Source: Veillonella ratti
GTDB lineage: Bacteria; Bacillota; Negativicutes; Veillonellales; Veillonellaceae
Assembly: GCF_003992115.1 (NCBI RefSeq)
Contig: NZ_RQUX01000019.1
Coordinates: forward strand, 1 to 46,433
Reading direction: 5' to 3'
DNA: 46,433 nucleotides
Part shown: positions 23,221 through 30,073 of the stretch, in pieces
Numbering within the stretch: position 1 is the stretch's first letter
How the letters are laid out: each line of letters starts with the position of its first letter
Notes under the pieces: generated by a model
What the model was told of the DNA's origin: nothing
Databases searched by the model: none
What the model saw: the letters and a program-made list of their open reading frames with translations, nothing else
Program-made: the position numbers and the translations under genes

Positions 23221-23246
23221 GTTTTAATAGTGAAAGGAAGAGTATT

Positions 23247-23567
23247 ATGGCTAAAATTAAAATTCAAAAAGGCTTGAGCGATGATGATATGTTTAAGAAT
23301 GTGAAGGAAGAAGAAACCTTCGAAACGGCTATGCTTAAAGGGGAAGCGGCGGCCCGTCGTCCGGCGCCACTTCGCAAATCGCCGGCCAATAGTCAGGAAG
23401 CCTTCTATCGTGAGTTTTTAACTGAGAAAGTGGAAACTCAAATCGGTAAGCTCTTATTAGATATTAAGATGGAATACTTTAAGGACGGTTATGGTAATTT
23501 CTCTATTCAAGTTAAAAAAGATGGCCGTAATATTGTGATTGAAACAGCTCCTAAAAAAAATAAATAA
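23247..23567 (+). CDS. Unknown small protein, 106 residues
   Basis: A conserved-looking but unrecognised protein with a good ribosome site (GAAAGGAAGAG) before ATG 23247. It is soluble, highly charged and has no signal peptide. The N-terminal half is acidic and probably flexible (GLSDDDMFKNVKEEETFETA). The C-terminal half alternates beta-like segments (LLLDIKMEYFKDGYGNFSIQVKKDGRNIVIET). The codon pattern resembles that of its neighbours. It sits between the terminator at 23188 and the promoter at 23612, so it is either monocistronic or expressed by read-through. Confidence 0.7.
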   Translation: MAKIKIQKGLSDDDMFKNVKEEETFETAMLKGEAAARRPAPLRKSPANSQEAFYREFLTEKVETQIGKLLLDIKMEYFKDGYGNFSIQVKKDGRNIVIETAPKKNK

Positions 23568-23611
23568 TTAATATAAATATATATTTATGAGTAATCGGTA
23601 TTGTAAATATG

Positions 23612-23640
23612 TTGACAAAGAAAGTCATTAGTAGTCTAAT
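23612..23640 (+). promoter_or_regulatory. Promoter of the carboxyltransferase gene
   Basis: Consensus TTGACA, 17 bases, TCTAAT. The predicted start (about 23647) falls just before a stable hairpin. Confidence 0.82.
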
Positions 23641-23650
23641 AGATATGTGA

Positions 23651-23694
23651 GACGAATACAGAGACTGCCCTGAGGTAGACAGCGGGTATTCGTC
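23651..23694 (+). promoter_or_regulatory. Structured 5' leader hairpin of the carboxyltransferase mRNA
   Basis: A nine-base stem GACGAATAC/GTATTCGTC encloses a second hairpin CTGCC-CTGA-GGTAG and an unpaired ACAGCGG. It begins within a few bases of the predicted transcript start and no T run follows, so it is not a terminator. It may stabilise a highly expressed mRNA or be a regulatory element. I cannot assign it to a riboswitch class. Confidence 0.55.
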
Positions 23695-23799
23695 ATAAGC
23701 GTAATTTTAGAGGATATGGATTGTTAACATCTGTAAAATGTGGAAGGTTTTATGGAGTGGCAGAGAACAATTCATCTCGACAGTGAAGGAGAAGGAGTT

Positions 23800-25206
23800 A
23801 TGAAAGCGAAAAAAGTAAGAATCATGGAAACCGTCCTCCGCGATGGTCATCAGTCCATTTTGGCAACTCGTATGCGTACCAGCCAGATGTTGCCTGTATT
23901 GGAAAAATTGGATGCGGTAGGTTATGAAGCATTGGAATGTTGGGGCGGCGCAACATTTGACAGCTGCCTTCGTTTCTTGGACGAAGATCCATGGCAACGT
24001 CTTCGCACGTTAAAAGCTCATCTTAAAAATACTCCATTGCAGATGTTGTTACGTGGTCAGAACTTATTGGGCTACAAACACTATGCTGATGATGTAGTAG
24101 AAGCATTCGTTAAAAAAGCTAAAGAAAACGGTATCGATCGTATCCGTATTTTCGATGCTTTGAACGACCCTCGCAACATGGAAGCTGCTATTAAAGCAGG
24201 TAAAAAAGCAGGCGTTCATGTACAAGGTACTATGGTTTACACTATCAGCCCTGTACACACCAACCAGATGTTCGTTGATGTAGCCAAAGAATTGAAAGAA
24301 ATGGGCATGGATTCTTTATGTATTAAAGATATGTCCGGTTTGTTGGCTCCATACGATGCAGTATCCTTGATTCAGGATCTTAAAAAAGCATTGGGCGACG
24401 ACATGATGATCGACTTACACAGTCACTTCACTTGCGGTCTTGCCAGCGCTACTTACTTAAAAGCAGTTGAAGCCGGTGTTGACGTAATCGATACAGCTTT
24501 AAGCCCATTCGGTCATGCAACTTCCCAGCCTGCAACTGAAAGTATCGTTGAAATGTTCCGCGGTACTGAATATGATACCGGTTTGGATTTAGCTGCTCTT
24601 CGTGAATTGGCTGAATACTTCCGTGGTGTTCGCAAAGAAATCGCTGATGAATTCGGTATTACTCCGGCTCATGAAGTATTACCTGAAGTTCGTCATTACC
24701 AGATTCCTGGCGGCATGTTGTCCAACACTCAGAACCAGCTTCGTGAAATGGGCATGGCTGACAAATTCTTTGATGTTATGAACGAAATGCCTAAAGTTCG
24801 TGCCGAACTCGGTTACCCTCCATTGGTAACTCCTACCAGCCAGATCGTTGGTACTATGGCTATGATGAACGTTAACTTTATGGCAAACGGAATGGAACGT
24901 TACACTATGACTCCTAGCGAAGTTAAAGACTTGGTACGCGGCAAATATGGTCGTTTACCTGCTCCTATCAGCGAAGATATTCGTAAGAAAATCATCGGCG
25001 ACGAAGAACCTATTACTTGCCGTCCAGCTGATCTTATCCAACCTGAATTGGAAATGTATCGTCAGAAATTGGGTGAACTTGGTTACCAGAATTTCACTGA
25101 CGAAGACGTATTGTCCTATGCTATGTTCCCAGAAGTAGCTTTACAGTTCTTCGAAAAACACAGCAAACAAGTTATTCTTAAAGAAATCGACCTTCCACGC
25201 GAATAA
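23800..25206 (+). CDS. Pyruvate/oxaloacetate carboxyltransferase subunit (transcarboxylase 5S/PycB/OadA type)
   Basis: A 468-residue carboxyltransferase that moves a carboxyl group between biotin and pyruvate/oxaloacetate. RDGHQS near residue 14 is the metal-binding start, CIKDMSG near 175 holds the carboxylated lysine, and DLHSHFT near 205 the two metal His. The protein stops after the PYC/OADA C-terminal domain and has no biotinyl MKM domain, so it needs a separate biotin carrier, as in the Propionibacterium 5S subunit. ATG 23800 is used, with AAGGAG eight bases upstream; the frame from 23740 has no site. Codon use is strongly biased toward a few codons, and the strong promoter fits a major fermentation enzyme. 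Whether it acts in transcarboxylase, pyruvate carboxylase or Na+ pumping decarboxylase depends on partners outside the window. Confidence 0.9.
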   Translation: MKAKKVRIMETVLRDGHQSILATRMRTSQMLPVLEKLDAVGYEALECWGGATFDSCLRFLDEDPWQRLRTLKAHLKNTPLQMLLRGQNLLGYKHYADDVVEAFVKKAKENGIDRIRIFDALNDPRNMEAAIKAGKKAGVHVQGTMVYTISPVHTNQMFVDVAKELKEMGMDSLCIKDMSGLLAPYDAVSLIQDLKKALGDDMMIDLHSHFTCGLASATYLKAVEAGVDVIDTALSPFGHATSQPATESIVEMFRGTEYDTGLDLAALRELAEYFRGVRKEIADEFGITPAHEVLPEVRHYQIPGGMLSNTQNQLREMGMADKFFDVMNEMPKVRAELGYPPLVTPTSQIVGTMAMMNVNFMANGMERYTMTPSEVKDLVRGKYGRLPAPISEDIRKKIIGDEEPITCRPADLIQPELEMYRQKLGELGYQNFTDEDVLSYAMFPEVALQFFEKHSKQVILKEIDLPRE

Positions 25207-25225
25207 TTTGTACAATTGAACTTAG

Positions 25226-25311
25226 CTGACTTCGGTCAGTAAAATAAATAACCATGTTGCTTAAAGACCGTGCTGGTTGTACAGAACCTTGAGTAACATG
25301 GTTATTTTAAT
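25226..25311 (+). terminator. Terminator of the carboxyltransferase gene
   Basis: A small CTGAC-TTCG-GTCAG tetraloop hairpin (25226-25239) precedes a larger stem AAATAACCATGTT (25246-25258) with AACATGGTTATTT and T residues. Confidence 0.75.
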
Positions 25312-25318
25312 TATGAAA

Positions 25319-25363
25319 AACAGCTCTCCTTGTTGTGGTTAAGACCACACCGGGAGAGCTGCT
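25319..25363 (-). terminator. Terminator of the methyltransferase gene
   Basis: On the minus strand AGCAGCTCTCC pairs with GGAGAGCTGTT, followed by TTTTTC. The loop contains its own GTGGT/ACCAC pairing. Confidence 0.8.
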
Positions 25364-25365
25364 TG

Positions 25366-26073
25366 TTATTTTACAACGCGCATCATGAAAATGGGAATTT
25401 CTTCGTATTGTAAACTCATATCTTGTTGTACATAGGGGCGTACATCGGGCACGAGGCTGACTTCGTGAGCTCCCAGTTGTTTGCAGGTTTTTAAGTCCCA
25501 CGCCGGGCGTGTTTCCTGACTGATGGTGAGACTGTTTTTAATGGCCGTGCATTCATCTAGAATCTGACTGTCTACGTTGGCATGAACGTGACCTTCATTG
25601 CGGGCAAAGGTAGTTTTGCCGTAGTCGGAATCAAAGTTTAGGATGACGCCCTTTGGTTTCAGGACGCGAAGCCATTCGCTGTAGGCCGCTTTCGGATCGG
25701 GTAAGGTCCAGGTGAGATTACGGCTCAAGACGGCATCAAAGGTACCATCTTCATAAGTGAGTTTAGTAGCATCCATTTTTTCAAAGGTCGCCGTACTGTG
25801 AAAGGTGGCGGCGTTTTGACGGGCGTGATTCACCATTTGCTGCGACATATCGATGCCCGTTACGGTATGACCGTGATGACAGAGCAAGAAGGTAAAAAAG
25901 CCGGTACCCGTGCCTACATCAAGGATGCGAATCGGTCGCTCTAAGGGGATATGCTGAGCCAATAAGGCGTGCCACGCTTTGGCATTGGGGCTTTTTAGTT
26001 CCTGAAGGCGCAGCTCGTTAAAGGCATCGCTTCGTTTATCCCAGTAGGATTCAATTCGTTTTGTTATATCCAT
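25366..26073 (-). CDS. Class I SAM-dependent methyltransferase
   Basis: A 235-residue soluble methyltransferase. Motif I is ILDVGTGTGFFTFLL (near residues 49-63), then GIDMSQQMVNHARQ (acidic SAM-ribose residue), DATKLTYEDGTFDAVLSRNLTWTLPDP, and LRVLKPKGVILNFD. The N-terminal YWDKRSDAF is a form often seen in methyltransferases linked to metal or small-molecule loci. Target unknown. It is divergent from an Opp/Nik-type ABC operon across a 313-base gap, a layout that suggests a shared function such as modifying a metal ligand; this is only positional inference. Confidence 0.82.
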   Translation of the reverse strand: MDITKRIESYWDKRSDAFNELRLQELKSPNAKAWHALLAQHIPLERPIRILDVGTGTGFFTFLLCHHGHTVTGIDMSQQMVNHARQNAATFHSTATFEKMDATKLTYEDGTFDAVLSRNLTWTLPDPKAAYSEWLRVLKPKGVILNFDSDYGKTTFARNEGHVHANVDSQILDECTAIKNSLTISQETRPAWDLKTCKQLGAHEVSLVPDVRPYVQQDMSLQYEEIPIFMMRVVK

Positions 26074-26386
26074 GACAGACTCCTGTTTATTAATCCTTAT
26101 CGTGTTTCATAATGGCCGGAACTAAGGCCGGTCCTTACTATAGGCAAAAATATTTCTATAGAACAGTATAGAGGAAAATCAAGCGAGATATAAGCGGGGG
26201 TGGGGGTTATTTTTGAAAAAAGTATCCCCTAGGTGGGCTTTTCAAAGTGATGAATAGTAGGTACACTAATATGAAGAAGATGAATAATGGGTACTTTGGT
26301 ACCGCTAAGTTCACTAGTTATGCCCTAAAAACCGGCAGTATATTTTAACGCAGTAACAAGAAGAATTCATGTAAGGAGGTGCCGTG
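26074..26386. promoter_or_regulatory. Divergent intergenic region between methyltransferase and ABC operon
   Basis: Contents: two GGCCGG blocks 12 bases apart near 26114; TATAG-containing direct repeats near 26140-26175; a hairpin GGGG..TATCCCC around 26202-26230 with an A/T-rich inner stem; and palindrome GGTAC-TTTG-GTACC near 26290. These could be operators or a leader RNA. I do not see a complete riboswitch consensus or a convincing -35/-10 pair. AAGGAGG at 26373 serves the first permease gene. Confidence 0.4.
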
Positions 26387-27403
26387 ATGACAGAAAATAA
26401 AGAAAGAACTAAGCAATCTGCGCTTGCTTTACTTAATCGCCCCAATTCATCATGGCGCACATGTATCAAATATGGTCAACCTATTTTGCAGGTAATCGGG
26501 GTGCTGTGGGTGGTAGCGACCCTTACCTTCGGCTTGATGCAACTCACTAATGATGATGTGGTAGATCAAGTCTTTTCGGGGCAGCAGAGCTTATCTATAG
26601 AGGATCAAGCTGAAAAAAGGGCTGAACTGGGCTTAACGGCGCCTATATGGTTGCAATATGGCCGCTGGCTTTGGGGCGTCTTACAGGGCGATTTCGGCCA
26701 ATCTATGGTAACTGGGGAAGCGGTCAGTTCTTTGCTGTGGTCAAAACTGCCGGCTACACTCCTTCTCATGGGAGCGGCTGTAGGGGTCACTCTGTTAATA
26801 GCTGTGCCGACAGGCCTTTGGACGGCACACCAAAAGGGTCGTATAGGTGATAAATTGGTGCGCAGCCTGACCTTATTCGGTAATACGATGCCAAATTTTT
26901 TTACCGCCTTATTGTTGCTTTATGTGGTAGCCCTAAAACTAAACTGGTTACCGGTTATTGCCCGTCATAATGAACCGACGCAGCTCATTCTGCCGACAAT
27001 CACCTTGGTTTGGTCCATGAGTGCCAAATATATTCAACAAATAAGAGCCTTGGCCTTGGATGAATTAAGTAAACCCTATATTATGGGCCTTCGCACCCGT
27101 GGTCTTAGTTGGTACACGATTTTCGCCCGGTATGTTCTGAGAGCTATTGCGGGCCCCCTTGTAGCCTTGGTGGCATTATCTTGCGGTTCTTTACTGGGTG
27201 GCGTAACCATTGTGGAGACCATATTCATGTGGGACGGTGTTGGCAAAATGGCTTTTGATGCCATTACGGCCAGGGATTACCCGGTGTTACAGGCCTATGT
27301 GCTTTGGCTGGTAGCCCTTTACATTTTACTCAATTGGAGCACGGATTTTTGGCAAACAAAGCTGAATCGCCGTTATGCGAAGGAGGCCGATCATGAAATA
27401 TAA
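26387..27403 (+). CDS. ABC transporter permease, OppB/NikB type
   Basis: A 338-residue inner-membrane permease. The first membrane segment is near residues 28-50 (QVIGVLWVVATLTFGLMQL), followed by a periplasmic loop with LGLTAPIWLQYGRWLWGVLQGDFGQS, typical of dipeptide/nickel permeases, and then five more segments. The EAA-like loop is ALALDELSKPYIMGLRTRGLSW. ATG 26387 lies seven bases from AAGGAGG. It overlaps the next gene by 11 bases. The N-terminus carries about 25 extra polar residues before the first segment. Confidence 0.9.
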   Translation: MTENKERTKQSALALLNRPNSSWRTCIKYGQPILQVIGVLWVVATLTFGLMQLTNDDVVDQVFSGQQSLSIEDQAEKRAELGLTAPIWLQYGRWLWGVLQGDFGQSMVTGEAVSSLLWSKLPATLLLMGAAVGVTLLIAVPTGLWTAHQKGRIGDKLVRSLTLFGNTMPNFFTALLLLYVVALKLNWLPVIARHNEPTQLILPTITLVWSMSAKYIQQIRALALDELSKPYIMGLRTRGLSWYTIFARYVLRAIAGPLVALVALSCGSLLGGVTIVETIFMWDGVGKMAFDAITARDYPVLQAYVLWLVALYILLNWSTDFWQTKLNRRYAKEADHEI

Positions 27404-28226
27404 CTTGGACGGCAAGCAGGGCTTTAAGCGGTTTGGCAAAATACAGTGGCTATTATGGGGCGGCCTTGGCGTGATGATTTTTATGTTTGTTGCGGCGCCG
27501 GTGCTATGGCCGTTTGACCCTTATGAGCAGGTGTTAAGCGAAGTATTGCAAGGGCCCGGTGCTTCCCACTGGTTGGGGACCGACCAATACGGACGGGACA
27601 TGGTAGCCCGTATTCTGGCCGGAGGACGGGTTACGGTAGGGCTAACCTTTGTTATAACGGTGACGATTGCCGTAATGGGAACGTTGTTGGGTATTATGAG
27701 TGCGTATATGGGCGGTTTTATGAGCTGGCTTATTAGGCTCTTTATTAATGTAGCGCTGGCCGTGCCGTCACTTGTTTTTGCCTTAGCGATTGCCGCCGTA
27801 TTGGGTGGCGGCATGGGCAACGCGGCGTTGGCCCTTATTTGTGTGGCTTGGCCGAAATATGCGCGACTTGCGCGTAGTTTGACCCTGCAGGTCAAAGCGG
27901 CACCGTATATCAAGATAGCGAGCTTGCAAGGGCAGACGAAGTGGGGGATTTTTTACTATCACATTATGCCGCAAATAGCGGGTCCGTTGGTGGTGACGGC
28001 GGTGCTCGATATGGGTGTGATTCTCATGGAACTGGCAGGGCTGTCCTTTTTGGGCTTAGGGGCTATGCCGCCTATGGCTGAATGGGGCAGTATGCTCAGT
28101 CTAAATCGGAGCTTATTGCAAACCGCACCGTGGCTTCTGCTGGCGCCGGGTGGCGCTATCGTTGTGACGGTGGCGTATTTTCACTATGTCGGTGAAAACT
28201 TGCGGCAATATTTTGATAAAATATAA
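27393..28226 (+). CDS. ABC transporter permease, OppC/NikC type
   Basis: A 277-residue partner permease with an N-terminal membrane segment (LLWGGLGVMIFMFVAAPVLW), the short periplasmic GPGASHWLGTDQYGRDMVARIL that marks OppC/DppC/NikC proteins, and further segments including SYMGGFMSWLI. The EAA loop is SLTLQVKAAPYIKIASLQG. ATG 27393 has AAGGAGG upstream inside the preceding gene, so the two permeases are translationally coupled. It forms the membrane channel with the first permease. Confidence 0.9.
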   Translation: MKYNLDGKQGFKRFGKIQWLLWGGLGVMIFMFVAAPVLWPFDPYEQVLSEVLQGPGASHWLGTDQYGRDMVARILAGGRVTVGLTFVITVTIAVMGTLLGIMSAYMGGFMSWLIRLFINVALAVPSLVFALAIAAVLGGGMGNAALALICVAWPKYARLARSLTLQVKAAPYIKIASLQGQTKWGIFYYHIMPQIAGPLVVTAVLDMGVILMELAGLSFLGLGAMPPMAEWGSMLSLNRSLLQTAPWLLLAPGGAIVVTVAYFHYVGENLRQYFDKI

Positions 28227-28232
28227 GGCGTA

Positions 28233-28338
28233 TGTGTATAATCGATTTTTGAGAAACGTTAAGGTTTGTGTGTATAAGTTTTTTGAGAAACGCTAAGGCT
28301 TGTGTGTATAATCATTTTTTGACAAGCGAAAAGCTTAT
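28233..28338 (+). repeat. Three tandem copies of a 34-36 bp unit between permease and binding-protein genes
   Basis: The unit TGTGTATAA..TTTTTTGAGAAACG.TAAGG.TTG starts at 28233, 28269 and 28303; the third is diverged. Each copy holds a TGTATAAT-like block that could mimic a -10 box. The rest of the 172-base gap holds only the ribosome site GTTGGAGG. Confidence 0.75.
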
Positions 28339-28398
28339 AGTTTGGTCATTAATCGGTACGGTGAGGTATTCGGGTATTTGTGGTTGGAGGTTTAAGTT

Positions 28399-29967
28399 AT
28401 GAATGAGAGCAGAGGCGGTAAGCAGCATTTAAAAGGTTTGCGGCGCCTTATGGCGGTCATTGCCTGTGTCTTTATGGCCGTGGTAATCAGTGGTTGCGGC
28501 AGCAGCAATATCGATGGCGGCGGTAAAGTGTTACATTACGGCACGACGGCCTATGGGCCGGCTATGGAAAATGCCGGTTTAAATCCTCATGAGGCGTATC
28601 AAGGCTGGAGCGCCGTTCGATACGGTGTCGCGGAAACGTTGGTGCGTTTTAATGATGCCATGGAAGTAAAACCGTGGTTGGCCGATTCGTGGCAGTTTGT
28701 GGATGCTCATACGGTGAAGCTGCACATTCGGGATAAGGTGACGTTTTCCAACGGGAAACCTTTAACGGCTGAGGCGGTGAAGGCTAATTTTGAAGAACTT
28801 CTAGCTGTGCATGACAGGGCGCCTAAGGATTTAGGCATTCAGTCGATGGTGGCTGACGGTCAAAATCTTACAATTCAATCGGCTAATCCGGCTACCGTGC
28901 TTTTGACCTATTTGGCGGATCCGTACAGTGCTATTATTGATGTGTCTGAAAAACCGAAAGACGGTTTATATGTGGGGACAGGTCCGTTTAAGGCAACGAA
29001 TATTACGGAAAAATCGGTAAGCCTCGTGCGCAATGACTCGTATTGGGACGGTAAACCAAAGCTTGATGGTGTTGAAGTGGTACGTATCACGGAAGGCGAT
29101 ACGCTTACTATGGCGCTCCAAAAGGGCGATATCGATGCGGCTCAGGGCTTGCCTTATAACAGCTTGGAGTTATTTAAGGATGCTTCAGCCTATACTATCA
29201 GCTCGATGCCTACTTCGCGGGTTTATCAAGTGGCCTTTAATTTCAACAGCCCGGCTATGCGGGATAAGGCGGTCCGTGAAGCCATCGCCATGAGCATCGA
29301 TAAGACTCAGTTTGCTAAGGTGCTTTTAAAAGGGAATGGCGTGGCGGCGGTAGGTCCGTTCCCGGGAAATACGGCGCTCGGACATATGAAAGTAACGGCG
29401 CCAAGCTTCAATATTGAAGCGGCTAAAAAAATACTGGCTGATGCCGGTTATCGTGATACGGACGGTGACGGTTATGTCGATAAAAACGGTCAACCACTGA
29501 CCGTGCGTTGGCTTACGTATACGTCGCGTCAAGAGTTGCCGGTTTTGGCAGAAGCCGCTCAAGCTACCCTTAAACAGGTGGGTATTAAAGTCGAAGTCAA
29601 TGCTACCGATGCGTATCGCAGTGTTTTAAAACAAGGGAATTTTGATGTATTTGCAAAGGCCTTTGTAACAGCGCCAACCGGTGAAGGCTCTTATTACTTC
29701 AAGACCAATGCCCTGGCCGGTGCGGTGGACAATGTGGGGAGCTATAACAATCCTGCAATTCAGGATTTGATGGCACAACTGGATCAAACAACGGAGCCGG
29801 CTCAGCGCCAGGCGATTTTTCAAACAATGACACAGACCGTGCTTGATGATGCGGCGTTTATTTATGTGGCTCATCTTAAAATGAATCTTGTTATGAAACA
29901 TAAAGTTGTTAACTTTAAAGCGTCGCCGACCGATTATTATGAACTCATCAAAGATGTAGATATGTAA
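28399..29967 (+). CDS. ABC transporter substrate-binding lipoprotein, SBP family 5 (nickel/peptide type)
   Basis: A 522-residue lipoprotein with lipobox ISGC (Cys about 33). Family 5 landmarks: TLVRFNDAMEVKPWLADSW, KLHIRDKVTFSNGKPLTAEAVKANFE, GTGPFKATNITEKSVSLVRNDSYWDGKP, AIAMSIDKTQFAKVLLKGNG. NikA and CntA of nickel transport belong here, as do peptide-binding proteins. The downstream His-rich CsoR/RcnR-like sensor favours a metal or metal-ligand substrate, but the sequence does not decide it. The gene end is itself part of a tandem repeat: the last codons GATGTAGATATGTAA match the units that follow. Confidence 0.88.
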   Translation: MNESRGGKQHLKGLRRLMAVIACVFMAVVISGCGSSNIDGGGKVLHYGTTAYGPAMENAGLNPHEAYQGWSAVRYGVAETLVRFNDAMEVKPWLADSWQFVDAHTVKLHIRDKVTFSNGKPLTAEAVKANFEELLAVHDRAPKDLGIQSMVADGQNLTIQSANPATVLLTYLADPYSAIIDVSEKPKDGLYVGTGPFKATNITEKSVSLVRNDSYWDGKPKLDGVEVVRITEGDTLTMALQKGDIDAAQGLPYNSLELFKDASAYTISSMPTSRVYQVAFNFNSPAMRDKAVREAIAMSIDKTQFAKVLLKGNGVAAVGPFPGNTALGHMKVTAPSFNIEAAKKILADAGYRDTDGDGYVDKNGQPLTVRWLTYTSRQELPVLAEAAQATLKQVGIKVEVNATDAYRSVLKQGNFDVFAKAFVTAPTGEGSYYFKTNALAGAVDNVGSYNNPAIQDLMAQLDQTTEPAQRQAIFQTMTQTVLDDAAFIYVAHLKMNLVMKHKVVNFKASPTDYYELIKDVDM

Positions 29968-30052
29968 GAAATGTAGCTATGTAAAAAAAATGTAGCTATG
30001 TAAAAATATAGACATGTAAAAAAGGTAGATATGTAAAAAGGTGAAGCTATAG
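29953..30052 (+). repeat. About five tandem units of 18-20 bp after the binding-protein gene
   Basis: The units ATGTAGCTATGTAAAAA, TATAGACATGTAAAAAA and GGTAGATATGTAAAAA repeat the 3' end of the preceding gene (GATGTAGATATGTAA). They look like slippage products seeded by the stop-codon region. Each unit places a TAA stop in the same relative position. Confidence 0.8.
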
Positions 30053-30073
30053 AGTTGACGGAAAGGGGGTGAT

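Noticed and set aside
26190-26310. G-rich leader before the ABC operon as a possible nickel/cobalt or other metal riboswitch
   Set aside because: G-tracts and hairpins are present, but I could not fit a full known consensus, so it is recorded only as an intergenic region.
28233-28338. Three regular units considered as a CRISPR array
   Set aside because: The units are adjacent and imperfect with no unique spacers, and there are no cas genes.
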